64,000 nt of DNA from contig JBFLVI010000002.1 in the NCBI GenBank assembly GCA_040758635.1, forward strand, positions 62,001-126,000, given 5' to 3'. A program made the position numbers and the translations under genes. Below the pieces are notes generated by a model. The model did not search any database. It had not been told where the DNA came from and saw only the letters and a program-made list of their open reading frames with translations. Source of the stretch: Yes71-27 sp040758635 (lineage in GTDB: Bacteria; Bacillota; Desulfotomaculia; Desulfotomaculales; Ammonificaceae). This document shows positions 19,362 through 27,851 of this stretch, one piece after another. The stretch's first letter is position 1. Each line of letters starts with the position of its first letter.

Positions 19362-20447
19362 CTACCCCAAAACCACATAGACCGTAGTACTAACACGTAT
19401 TTCGCGCAGCGAACCACAAGGAACAAGAACCAGCTCCACAAAAGCCCGATTTTTAAAGAGGTCGTAAGAGACCTTGAACTCGTAATCCCTCAAAATTCCT
19501 GCCGCCACGCGACTACGCAATAAAGCGTCGACCGCCTCCTTAAAAGTAAGGTCGCCAATAGCTGCAGAAGCAGGAAGGCCCAAATAATCACGAGCCACGT
19601 CGCGCAGGCGCGTGACCGTGTCCGTAGCCACGCGGTAAAACAACAAGCGGTAATAATCGGACATGGTATCCGTCATAGTAACCGCAGCATAAACAGCCAC
19701 ACCACGCCTGACCGTAGGAGTGAAAACAACATAGCCTGCCTCGCTTAGGAGCTTTAGCTGCTCCTCAGGAAAAACCGGCGCAACACTTAAAAGCCCCGTG
19801 CTCTTATTTGTAAGGTCAACACCGGCGTGATGCGCAGAAATCATTCCAGCATAAGTGGCCGCAACACTAGCCGTGTAATAATCCCCGGCAGCATCCTGAT
19901 AAACGGCGACCTGTGGAACAACGCTAAAGTGGTACCCGCGGTACACCGTCGTGCCGGTTTCGTCCACAACGGGAAAATGCCGAGCGGCCAACAAAAGTGA
20001 CTCAACCCAGCCACTCACGTCCGCGCCAGGCGTGGAGCAGCCCAATATAAAGTGCGTTTCTTCTCCCAGCGCCGCCCGCTCCTGGCACAAATCAAAAAGC
20101 CTGTCGAGGCACGTACAAGAATCGAAAAACTGACGCGCCGGGTGTAAGTACTGGAAAGGGAGGTCTACTAGAACTGGATAAACGGCCTCAAAAGCAGCCG
20201 CAAAATCATCCGTAGCAAGTTCTGATAAGCGCATCAAATAGAGAAAGCGCCCTCCGGCAGCATATGCCTCGCGGTACGCGTCAACTAAATCACCGGCACC
20301 AAAAAGTGCAACCGCCTGTTCGGAACCATGCACAAAGACCGGCTGCCTTACCGGGCCCATTTCGGAAAAACCTATAATAAGAACAGCCTGCGACAGGGGA
20401 TGATTGAGAAGCTGCACAATCTGCTGAGCATATTCGACCTGTAACAA
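19362..20447 (-). CDS. Second sheath-family protein (short)
   Basis: 361 residues from a TTG at 20447 with an AAGGAG ribosome site. Sheath-like features: VLIIGFSEMGPVRQPVFV near the N-terminus with an ALFGAG segment, ATYAGMISAHH in the middle, LLSEAGYVVFTPTVRRGVAVY, and a C-terminal strand ending ELVLVPCGSLREIRVSTTVYV. It is about half the length of the downstream sheath and lacks its inserted beta domains. It may cap the sheath at the neck or baseplate or form a specialised ring. It is not a fragment of the large sheath, because both have complete N- and C-terminal sheath patterns. Confidence 0.65.
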   Translation of the reverse strand: MLQVEYAQQIVQLLNHPLSQAVLIIGFSEMGPVRQPVFVHGSEQAVALFGAGDLVDAYREAYAAGGRFLYLMRLSELATDDFAAAFEAVYPVLVDLPFQYLHPARQFFDSCTCLDRLFDLCQERAALGEETHFILGCSTPGADVSGWVESLLLAARHFPVVDETGTTVYRGYHFSVVPQVAVYQDAAGDYYTASVAATYAGMISAHHAGVDLTNKSTGLLSVAPVFPEEQLKLLSEAGYVVFTPTVRRGVAVYAAVTMTDTMSDYYRLLFYRVATDTVTRLRDVARDYLGLPASAAIGDLTFKEAVDALLRSRVAAGILRDYEFKVSYDLFKNRAFVELVLVPCGSLREIRVSTTVYVVLG

Positions 20448-20453
20448 GCCAAA

Positions 20454-20885
20454 CTACTCCTTGACCTCTGCGCGAGCAACGACCCGGTAATAAGCAACCT
20501 TGCGCATATCCTGTCGCAGAGTCTCCACAGAAGTCACCACATAACGTCCCCGCGGCGGCTCAATAATCAAATCTTGTTCTTTTGGTCGCACATAATAAGG
20601 CAGGTAATAAATCCACGCGTCCGGATGCGTCCAACCCGGGGGTTCTAAACGCAAGAGACCGACCAAGCTCTCGGGAACGGAAGCGCTGCGGCGCCATGTC
20701 CTGTACTTGCTGACATACACCTTATGTCCCGTTCCGAAGCACTTATTGCACCGAGGATTCGGCTCACCTTGATAAGCGCACAGGCAGCGAACGCGATAGT
20801 CCCGCCGCACGTAATAAATATCGTACCCGTGACGCGCCAAGACCCTTTCGAACTCCGCGCGAAGGTTCACGACAACCAACCCCAC
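20454..20885 (-). CDS. Small connector-region protein with zinc-ribbon-like cluster
   Basis: 143 residues from a GTG at 20885. An early RCLCAYQGEPNPRCNKCFG stretch (CxC followed by CxxC) suggests a bound zinc. The rest is beta-rich, ending in EVKE. It sits between a connector-like gene and a sheath-family gene, so a neck or head-completion role is likely by position. No enzymatic motif is visible. Confidence 0.55.
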   Translation of the reverse strand: MGLVVVNLRAEFERVLARHGYDIYYVRRDYRVRCLCAYQGEPNPRCNKCFGTGHKVYVSKYRTWRRSASVPESLVGLLRLEPPGWTHPDAWIYYLPYYVRPKEQDLIIEPPRGRYVVTSVETLRQDMRKVAYYRVVARAEVKE

Positions 20886-21548
20886 TTACAGCTGACGCGA
20901 TGCAGGGACCGGGGAGGTAAAGTAACCTCTCACTGTCCAATTAACACCGCCACGACGCGCGGCGGCAAGCATCTCTGACCTCCAGTAGTCCATCTGCCCA
21001 CGCAAGCCATCGGTAAGCTCCTTTAGGCGGGGCGGACGTAAATCCACCCTCAAGTCACCGAGTGTATACGACTCGCCCCGCTCCAAAACTCTTTTAGTGA
21101 TAATCTGTGACAGTATCGTGTATGCGGCACGGTACTTGACAAACTCGCCAACCGGAAACGGTATCTCCGTCCGCGTCACAGTCACACCCGTCAAATAATC
21201 AGCGAGCCGACTGGCATCACGTATGGCGTCGTAAACCAGGCCAGGCGTCAACTCGCTGCTGACAGACCCAAGCTCGCCCACCACGTCCTGTAACGAGCAA
21301 TATAAAGGGGAATACCGCGAAGCAAAATAAGCACACCAAAGCGCGGACAACGACACACCCGCCAGGTCCTTCACATCTGGCATTACCACCACCAGGTAGC
21401 GCGCGTTCTCTTCCAAAGTAGGCAGTGTTATCGTAACGCGCGTGCCCTCAGACTGAACGGTTATTCCTGGAATCGCCTTCTCAGGAGCAATCTCGGAAAG
21501 AAAAACCTCAAACCGTTCAAAGCCGCGCTCCAAAACAATAGAATCCAC
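20886..21548 (-). CDS. Head-tail connector candidate with partial Ig-like N-terminus
   Basis: 220 residues from a GTG at 21548 with an AGGTGG ribosome site 5-6 nt upstream. Residues about 1-75 look like the second half of a bacterial Ig-like (Big_5) domain: ITVQSEGTRVTITLP, then ARYLVVVMPDVKDLAG. The start of that domain appears at the end of the upstream gene. Residues about 90-200 are helical (LTPGLVYDAIRDASRLADYL, FVKYRAAYTIL), like phage head-completion adaptors. The frame is -1 relative to the upstream gene, with 8 bp between them. Connector function is inferred from position. Confidence 0.55.
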   Translation of the reverse strand: MDSIVLERGFERFEVFLSEIAPEKAIPGITVQSEGTRVTITLPTLEENARYLVVVMPDVKDLAGVSLSALWCAYFASRYSPLYCSLQDVVGELGSVSSELTPGLVYDAIRDASRLADYLTGVTVTRTEIPFPVGEFVKYRAAYTILSQIITKRVLERGESYTLGDLRVDLRPPRLKELTDGLRGQMDYWRSEMLAAARRGGVNWTVRGYFTSPVPASRQL

Positions 21549-21556
21549 AGTACCAC

Positions 21557-22375
21557 CTAACCCGGTAGTTTAACCACGTAAACGCTTTTCGAAGAAACCG
21601 ACTGAGGGTCCAGCTCACGATTAAACTCCAAGACAATCTTGCCGATATCGAGGGAAACGTTGCCGCTAAAGGGCGACGGCAACATATTCACTACTTTTAA
21701 TTCATCAACGACATTTTCCGCTACAAGGGGCTCTTCACGCACATAAACAGCAAAGCCCACTGGCCGCGACCACGCCTCACCGCTCATGCGCACGCGCACA
21801 AAGTAATACCCGGGCTCAAGCGGCCGAGCCGGAACCACAGAAGCAAAACTGCCATCTTCAGAGAAAACAGTCGTATATCCTTCGCCGTCAAGCGGCCAGA
21901 CAACTTTAGTAAAATCAAGGTCTGAGGCCACCTGCACCTCGTAGAACCCCTCACCGACAGCGGTCCACAAAATGGTAAAGGTAGGCGCAACAGCCTCCTG
22001 CTCTGCCGGCGAAATAACGACGGGCACAACCGCACCCGTCAACGCGCCGGTAACAAATTCCAACGTGAAAGTTTGTGCCATGGCGGTACCGAGAATGTCT
22101 TTTACTCCACTCTCGCCGCCTAAAACCACAAGCTGATGCCTGGACTCAGGCGCCAGCGGCCGGTCGGGCCTAAAAGTAACCTGACGGCCTGTGTAAATAA
22201 CCTCTCCAGAAACCGGCACACGATTGGTGAGGTCCAAAAGTCTGACCGTCGCGGCCGAAACCGTACCCGGGTCCAGGTCGCGATTGAACCAAACCACCAC
22301 CGGCTTGGCAGGGTCGACGTCCTCGGCCAGCATCTTGGGTTCGGAAAACATAACATACGGTGCATTCAGCGGCAC
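21557..22375 (-). CDS. Ig-like (Big_5) domain virion protein
   Basis: 272 residues from a GTG at 22375 with a GGGGG ribosome site. Residues about 15-110 form a Big_5/SbsA-type Ig domain (VVVWFNRDLDPGTVSAATV, then RHQLVVLGG). Residues about 115-215 form a fibronectin-like sandwich (ISPAEQEAVAPTFTILWTA, PGYYFVRVRMSGEAWSRPVGF). The protein ends abruptly after the first strands of a second Big_5 domain (IVLEFNRELDPQSVSSKSVYV), whose continuation seems to be in the next gene. Probably a capsid decoration or neck-fibre protein. Confidence 0.6.
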   Translation of the reverse strand: MPLNAPYVMFSEPKMLAEDVDPAKPVVVWFNRDLDPGTVSAATVRLLDLTNRVPVSGEVIYTGRQVTFRPDRPLAPESRHQLVVLGGESGVKDILGTAMAQTFTLEFVTGALTGAVVPVVISPAEQEAVAPTFTILWTAVGEGFYEVQVASDLDFTKVVWPLDGEGYTTVFSEDGSFASVVPARPLEPGYYFVRVRMSGEAWSRPVGFAVYVREEPLVAENVVDELKVVNMLPSPFSGNVSLDIGKIVLEFNRELDPQSVSSKSVYVVKLPG

Positions 22376-22381
22376 TGGTCG

Positions 22382-22657
22382 CTACCCCCAGATAGCGTAT
22401 AAAATTGAGCCCGCCTCGGGCGGCGACGAAAAGACAACCGTGTTCTCGCTCAGAGTATAATCGGCATCGACACCCTGCTTCATAAACAAGCCGTTATAAA
22501 ACAAAAACAACACCTGCGGCGTACCGCTCAGTGTAAAAACATTATTCGTACCGTCAACAGCTCCCGTTGGAACCTCGCCCACAAGGCTTATTCCGCCTCC
22601 CGCGACGCCAACCTTCTGCCTGATAAAGCCATCAAGTTGTCTAACGGTAACACCCAT
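22382..22657 (-). CDS. Small beta-domain virion protein
   Basis: 91 residues, ATG start at 22657 with an AGGGGAG site. After a short N-terminal arm it is essentially one beta domain: FTLSGTPQVLFLFYNG, VDADYTLSENTVVFSSPP, GSILYAIWG. This pattern (an NG turn, a DYT strand, a VxFxxPP strand and an aromatic end) recurs in the sheath insertions and other virion proteins in this module. Likely a decoration or adaptor subunit. Confidence 0.55.
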   Translation of the reverse strand: MGVTVRQLDGFIRQKVGVAGGGISLVGEVPTGAVDGTNNVFTLSGTPQVLFLFYNGLFMKQGVDADYTLSENTVVFSSPPEAGSILYAIWG

Positions 22658-22663
22658 TCTCCC

Positions 22664-23167
22664 CTACCTCCACATAAGGCAGTAATTATAAACTCTCGGC
22701 TTATCCACAGAAGACGCTGTCAAACCGATACGCAGTTTAATAGTAGCGACAGCTAAAGAAAGGGGCTGCTCGAGAACCAACACCGTGTAAGAAGTCCCGT
22801 CACCCACTTCGAAAACCACATCAGTGTCGGCAGGTTTTTCCACATCAGCATAAAGATAAAACTCGACGGTAGGAGCAGGGGGTGTAAAACTTACAGAATA
22901 CCAGTCCTGCACAACCCCAAGCTCGCTGGTAGTAATAACCATTCCATTAGTATCAAAATGCGCGCTGGTCAGAGCTGTATCGCACCGGCTTTTGTCAACT
23001 GCCGGCTCAATAAACGAATACTGATAGTCAGAGTTGATAAGCCGAAGGTCATAGTAATTGATAAGGTCCTTTTGTTTTATCTCCTTTGCAATCTCATACT
23101 GCATTCCGTTGAAATGATAATCGTGGTATACGAGTCCGTCCTTAAAATCAACGCGCGGGAAGGTCAT
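22664..23167 (-). CDS. Hypothetical virion-module protein
   Basis: 167 residues, ATG start at 23167 with a GAGGT ribosome site. Beta-rich, acidic, without Cys clusters apart from two single Cys; a strand such as APTVEFYLYADVEKPADTD suggests a sandwich fold. It lies in a tightly spaced run of virion genes (6 and 13 bp gaps). I do not recognise the family. Confidence 0.55.
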   Translation of the reverse strand: MTFPRVDFKDGLVYHDYHFNGMQYEIAKEIKQKDLINYYDLRLINSDYQYSFIEPAVDKSRCDTALTSAHFDTNGMVITTSELGVVQDWYSVSFTPPAPTVEFYLYADVEKPADTDVVFEVGDGTSYTVLVLEQPLSLAVATIKLRIGLTASSVDKPRVYNYCLMWR

Positions 23168-23180
23168 AAGACCTCACCCC

Positions 23181-24671
23181 TTACTTGCTCTCGCGCAGGA
23201 ACGTAATACTCCACGTTACCCGCATACCAACATTAATGTCTTTGGTAATCGGGCCAATGCCCGAGATGGCAAACATGTCGCCCCCGCTAAGGCGATTGAA
23301 GAGACCGACCTCGTAAATGTCGGCAAACGTCTTGTCATAGATATAATTCACAGTAATTGTCTCGGTCCCGAGAAGGGTAATCAATATGGTAACAATCCGC
23401 CTGTCCTCGCTCAGGCTCCACTGGTCGGGCGCAAGCGACACGCCGTTAACCAGCACGGCCGGCGTCGTATCAACCTTGACGGGATAAGTCAGAACATAGG
23501 TGGTGTTCGCGCCGCCAACAGCGTTAAAGATATCGGTCCTCTGGGCGTCCTCGGCGCCGGGCACGCCCTGTGGGAAGTCGGCGACAAAGGTCACCGTGGT
23601 GCCGCTGTTCCACCTGTACTTAAATGTAATAGTACCAGCAGGCGGAGCCGTCGAAAACTCGACCGCCCCAATCGAAGCGTCAGCTATCCAGACACAGTTC
23701 GGGTCGGTAGTCGACGCGGTTCTGATATTGTAAACAGTGCCGTTCGAGTGGGTAACAGAAATAAGCTCAAGCAATGGCACATTGTTAGAGTTTAGGGCGT
23801 AATTAACCGTGCCGTTTGAGTTCTTGACCTCTGAAGTTTCGGTGCCTACCGTAACCGTAGCAGGGAAAATAACAGGCTGACGGCAACCGGGGTATTCCGC
23901 GTCCAGAGCTACTTTGGCCTTGTCGGCGTCAGTAAAAATAATGGGAACGCCGGCAGGATGGGTATCAGGCTTGTTCGAAACCCCCATGTGGCTAATGCCC
24001 GCAACCTGCTTGTAATCAAAAGAAACCTGAACGCCCGCCTTGGCGGTCTCGAAACTGATTTCGCCGGTGTCGTAGTCGATAATGTACGTGTTGTCAGCGT
24101 CAGAAGGCGCACCAGTCCAGGAGCGCGAGAAATCCGTAACACCAACCTTAACAGACTCGCTGCCCTCAATAATGCGAACCTGAGAATTGGTTACCTCAAG
24201 GTAATCGACCTGGACTTTTTCGTTATCAACTGTCCCAACCTGGTCTTTAAAGACCAGTTTGCCTGCATCCTCGTCAACAAGGCGCACATCAGAGCCAATA
24301 GCCAAAACCGTAGAATTTACACCGTCGGTTTTTACAACCTTTACAAGCTTGTATATAGGTTTGTCCGCAACAAGCTCGTAAGTCGCGGCCCCAGGCACAA
24401 GCTCTACGTAACGCCGCGAGCAGCGCGCAAGGGGCAAGTTTAAACGGTAAAAACCATCGCCATCCGGCACCGAAGCCGTATCAAGCACTGCGCTCTTGGT
24501 ATAGCGCACCTCATTCATGGGATTGGAAACCAGCCCGGCAAGAATGGCATTAGCATTAATAGTAACGATATTTCGCCTGTAAATGACATCGAGAATATCG
24601 CCCGTCACCGGGTCATAGAGCTCAGCACACACGTTGCCACGCGCTTTTAAGCCAAAGTTATCAAGAGTCAT
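23181..24671 (-). CDS. Fibre or decoration protein, paralogue 1
   Basis: 496 residues, ATG start at 24671 with a GAGAGGTG site. The N-terminus (NVCAELYDPVTGDILDVIY, then NIVTINANAIL) and C-terminus (YEVGLFNRLSGGDMFAISG, then ITKDINVGMRVTWSITF) match the next gene upstream, also 496 residues, so the pair are tandem paralogues. The middle holds several beta domains of the type shared across this module (VLVNGVSLAPDQWSLSEDR, then ITVNYIYDK). The conserved end is typical of phage fibre or fibre-attachment proteins. Exact place on the virion is unknown. Confidence 0.6.
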   Translation of the reverse strand: MTLDNFGLKARGNVCAELYDPVTGDILDVIYRRNIVTINANAILAGLVSNPMNEVRYTKSAVLDTASVPDGDGFYRLNLPLARCSRRYVELVPGAATYELVADKPIYKLVKVVKTDGVNSTVLAIGSDVRLVDEDAGKLVFKDQVGTVDNEKVQVDYLEVTNSQVRIIEGSESVKVGVTDFSRSWTGAPSDADNTYIIDYDTGEISFETAKAGVQVSFDYKQVAGISHMGVSNKPDTHPAGVPIIFTDADKAKVALDAEYPGCRQPVIFPATVTVGTETSEVKNSNGTVNYALNSNNVPLLELISVTHSNGTVYNIRTASTTDPNCVWIADASIGAVEFSTAPPAGTITFKYRWNSGTTVTFVADFPQGVPGAEDAQRTDIFNAVGGANTTYVLTYPVKVDTTPAVLVNGVSLAPDQWSLSEDRRIVTILITLLGTETITVNYIYDKTFADIYEVGLFNRLSGGDMFAISGIGPITKDINVGMRVTWSITFLRESK

Positions 24672-24704
24672 GCAACACCTCTCCCTAAAAAGGCTTGATA
24701 AAAC

Positions 24705-26195
24705 TTAAGAAAGCGACAACGCCACGGTCCATTTCACACGCAGACCGTCCCTGGTAGTCTTAGTAATCGGAGAAACACGAGAGACTGCAAACATCTTTGC
24801 AGCAATATCGCCCCAACCCTCAATACCGTCCGCAACCCGCGGACCGTTAAACAGACCCAACTCACGGACAGTAATGTTGTAATTCGGGACCCCGGGCGGC
24901 AGTTCGGCCACAAGGGTAAGAGTGCCGTCCTTGTAGTTGTAATAAGGGTAGTCGGGCGCCGTGGTAGGCCGTTCAATTAAAGCACGCCCGTACTGAGTCG
25001 CATAAGCCTGTTCCGACCTGTAAGTCACCGAAACGCCGGTAAGCTGCTCCGCAAACTGGAAGCCGACAACCTTGCCCGCAGCATCATTAACGTACTGGTA
25101 CTGGCCCGGCGCAGGCGCCAGCGTATCCGGTGCCTTCACAAACTCCACTCCCTGGTGGTAAACCTTTTCGGTGCCAGTCACAAGCGGAGGGTGAAGGAGA
25201 GTAATGGTATACGGAGCCGACAGCGTGGTATTGTAAAGCTCTGGAGTAGCAAAAACGGCCTGCTCGGTGGGTACTTCAGCGTTCAAAGCAGTAGCGCTCT
25301 CGAAATAAGAATCGAACTCGAAAGCCTCCACGCTTATATAAGCCGGAGAAGCAGCGTTCGGGTCTTGCGTCCCGCTGTGTTCCAACACTAAAACGTGCTC
25401 GACAGTAGGGTCAAGGTCGTTCGCCACCTCGTGCCTGATGCCGTTCACAGTCTCAGAAGCAAACTGGTTAACGGTACCGACATTAACGCCGTCGAGAATT
25501 ACGTTTACAATGGCGCCGTCCTGTTTGGCAGAATAATAAAAAGCAACCGTAGTGCCTTTAAACCTTAACTCAACCCCATCACCAGCGACAGACGTAGTAT
25601 GAAGAGTGCCGCCGACAGCGCCGGCAACGCTCTGCTGCTGCCAGCCAGAACCGGTGTAAGCAAGGTAGGGGCTCGCATCACCAACAAGGGTAAATTCCCC
25701 GTCACCGAAACCCATGAAAGCAACAGTGTCGAGCGCGTAAATCTCCCAGTCTTTTGCTAATTCAGCGCCGCTATTACCACTAACCAGTGTGTTGTAGTAC
25801 TCATAATAAGCCTTATAATAACTAGACGTACTGAACCAATTCTTATAAAGCGGCCTCGGTTTATTATAAGTTAGCACGTAATATAAAGTATTAATGTCAC
25901 GCGGGTTAGAAACGCGCGGCTCTCTGTAAAGAATACGGGTAGGGTCGCCAGCAAGCGCCTTAAGTAAAATGTCGCGCGCAGTAACCACAGTCATGTTGGG
26001 CTGTTCTATGACTTCAATGACACGTCCGTCAGAATCGTACTTTTCTACTTTAATGTGCCCGCGGGTCCGAAACACCGCGGCATCATGCAAACCACCAGCA
26101 CCCCTTTTCATTTGAATCTCCTTCATCAGGGTCATAAACCTCCTAAAGCTTTCCTCGTCGCGCAACATGGACGCCAAAGCTTCTATTACGTTCAA
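24705..26195 (-). CDS. Fibre or decoration protein, paralogue 2
   Basis: 496 residues from a TTG at 26195 with a GGGGG site overlapping the end of the previous gene. Shared with paralogue 1: an early IKVEKYDSDGRVIEVIEQPN strand pair, TARDILLKAL, and the C-terminal ELGLFNGPRVADG and PITKTTRDGLRVKWTVAL segments. A middle part (about 155-270) looks like a carbohydrate-binding-type jelly roll (LRFKGTTVAFYYSAKQDGAI, then HEVANDLDPTVEHVLVLEH). It may therefore contact the host surface or capsid sugars; this is an inference. Confidence 0.6.
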   Translation of the reverse strand: MNVIEALASMLRDEESFRRFMTLMKEIQMKRGAGGLHDAAVFRTRGHIKVEKYDSDGRVIEVIEQPNMTVVTARDILLKALAGDPTRILYREPRVSNPRDINTLYYVLTYNKPRPLYKNWFSTSSYYKAYYEYYNTLVSGNSGAELAKDWEIYALDTVAFMGFGDGEFTLVGDASPYLAYTGSGWQQQSVAGAVGGTLHTTSVAGDGVELRFKGTTVAFYYSAKQDGAIVNVILDGVNVGTVNQFASETVNGIRHEVANDLDPTVEHVLVLEHSGTQDPNAASPAYISVEAFEFDSYFESATALNAEVPTEQAVFATPELYNTTLSAPYTITLLHPPLVTGTEKVYHQGVEFVKAPDTLAPAPGQYQYVNDAAGKVVGFQFAEQLTGVSVTYRSEQAYATQYGRALIERPTTAPDYPYYNYKDGTLTLVAELPPGVPNYNITVRELGLFNGPRVADGIEGWGDIAAKMFAVSRVSPITKTTRDGLRVKWTVALSLS

Positions 26196-26198
26196 GCA

Positions 26199-27833
26199 TT
26201 ATTCCCCCATTACGGCTTCGCCCAAAATAAATTCGCCCATAATAAATCCCTTGCGCCCCGGCCCGCCGGTCGGGTTTAAAACTCCCTCAACCGCCGTCTC
26301 ACCAAAATACAAAACGACAGGCCAGTCTGTTTTGTCTATGTCAAACCGGGGAATTGTATCGGAAAACTCGGACCGGCCGGCAACCGTTTCAACTCCAAGT
26401 GCAACGTTCACCAATGCGTCACACCTAAGTGCCGCTCTCAGTCCCTCCAAAAGGATAGCGAGCGAATCGCCCGACGCCGCAACGCGCTCGGCAAGCGCCA
26501 CGCCAAGCGAAGTGACGGCGCTCTTGAGCCAAGAATGATGAGCGTCGTCCAGAAAACCGACCGCCGGCGAATCCTGAAGCGCAATCCAGAATTTAAAAGA
26601 CAGCGGAAGCTCGGCAAGGAGCCTCACCCTGTCCGTTATCTGCGACGTAGAGAAAAAGTCGTGAAAGTAAATCCTCCCATCGTCGGTCCGCGCATGTACC
26701 GTGCTCTTGACCCAGGAAGAAATATAGTGGTCGTTTAAAACCGCCCGCAAGTCGCCGGCACCTAAAAACGCGGCCGCCACAAAAAGAAGGTCTATCAACT
26801 CACTCAACACGAGCTGCTCCGGTATCTGCTTTACCGCTAAATCCGCGCGGTCCTCTAAAAACTCCTCAAGCGCCTCAACGACCCTGAAAGACTGAGTAAT
26901 ATCCAGATTAAGGCGCTCAAACGGAAAAACAGTTACAAAAAGGCCGGCGAAGTCTAAAAGTTCGCACAAATACTGCTCGAAAAGCCTGACGCTCAAAGAG
27001 TAAGACACAAAAGAACGGAGAGCGTAAAAGACCGCCTGCTCAGACAAAACAGAATCGGGGTCGCCGCCGTCGTAAATGTGAGCACACACGCTTTCAAAAA
27101 GCCGCCTGCTCAACCTCTCCTCAATCGTGGAATACAGACGGGAAACCGACTGCTCGAGCCACCCGGTATCGACAAACTCAGGGCCGGGATACATGACAAA
27201 AGACCGCAGGCACGACTCGACGACATCGACAAACACCGGCTCTTGCAAAACCTGCCGCAACAACTCCGTCCAGATATCGGCCGACTCGCTTACGACAAGT
27301 CGAGCAAGTTCGTAAAACTGGCGGTCTACAGCGACATCCAGCGTGTCAGCAGCGCTCAGGGCTTCCACAAAAGAGGCCGCTGCCGCTTCCAGGTCAACCT
27401 TTGCTCCCCGGTCCTTGGTCGTTAAGTAAAACCTGAAAAGGTCAAGTAAAAACGAGCTGACCACACGAATCGAATCATCGCCGCCCGGAGGCACATCGGG
27501 CGGTGGTTCACTCGCCGCAGTCCTAATCGGGTCCGAATAGAGCCAGGGCGAAAGCTCAGTCGCACTCTTCACACCGCGCAAGCGATACCAGTACTCGGCG
27601 TCAAGCTGCCCCTGAACAGGCAAGACACGCAATACAACCCAATCACTCGTCAGCCCATCGGCACCGACACCGCGGACACGGAAAATATTTGCCGTGGGGG
27701 TGGTGTTTTCCACAGCCACCCCCACGGTTTTCTGAACAAGAGCAGCGGCAACTTGCGCGCTGCTGTCAACAGTCTTAACCCTGTAAGGTCCGGGCGCACC
27801 GAAAAACGTCAGGGTCTTCCGAACGAGGCCCAC
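26199..27833 (-). CDS. Virion-module protein with Ig/FN3-like N-terminus and helical body
   Basis: About 544 residues. The open frame reaches a TTG at 27848, but a GTG at 27833 follows a GGGGGG ribosome-like run at good spacing, so I prefer it. Residues about 10-105 are FN3-like (YRVKTVDSSAQ, YWYRLRGVKSATELSPWLYS), then a Pro-rich linker. About 120-470 is helical, with repeated Phe/Leu/Asp segments. The C-terminal 30 residues are Gly/Phe/Glu-rich (GEFILGEAVMGE). It lies directly after the major capsid gene. The family is not recognised; a capsid-associated fibre is possible. Confidence 0.5.
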   Translation of the reverse strand: MGLVRKTLTFFGAPGPYRVKTVDSSAQVAAALVQKTVGVAVENTTPTANIFRVRGVGADGLTSDWVVLRVLPVQGQLDAEYWYRLRGVKSATELSPWLYSDPIRTAASEPPPDVPPGGDDSIRVVSSFLLDLFRFYLTTKDRGAKVDLEAAAASFVEALSAADTLDVAVDRQFYELARLVVSESADIWTELLRQVLQEPVFVDVVESCLRSFVMYPGPEFVDTGWLEQSVSRLYSTIEERLSRRLFESVCAHIYDGGDPDSVLSEQAVFYALRSFVSYSLSVRLFEQYLCELLDFAGLFVTVFPFERLNLDITQSFRVVEALEEFLEDRADLAVKQIPEQLVLSELIDLLFVAAAFLGAGDLRAVLNDHYISSWVKSTVHARTDDGRIYFHDFFSTSQITDRVRLLAELPLSFKFWIALQDSPAVGFLDDAHHSWLKSAVTSLGVALAERVAASGDSLAILLEGLRAALRCDALVNVALGVETVAGRSEFSDTIPRFDIDKTDWPVVLYFGETAVEGVLNPTGGPGRKGFIMGEFILGEAVMGE

Positions 27834-27851
27834 AAAAGAGCCCCCCAATCG

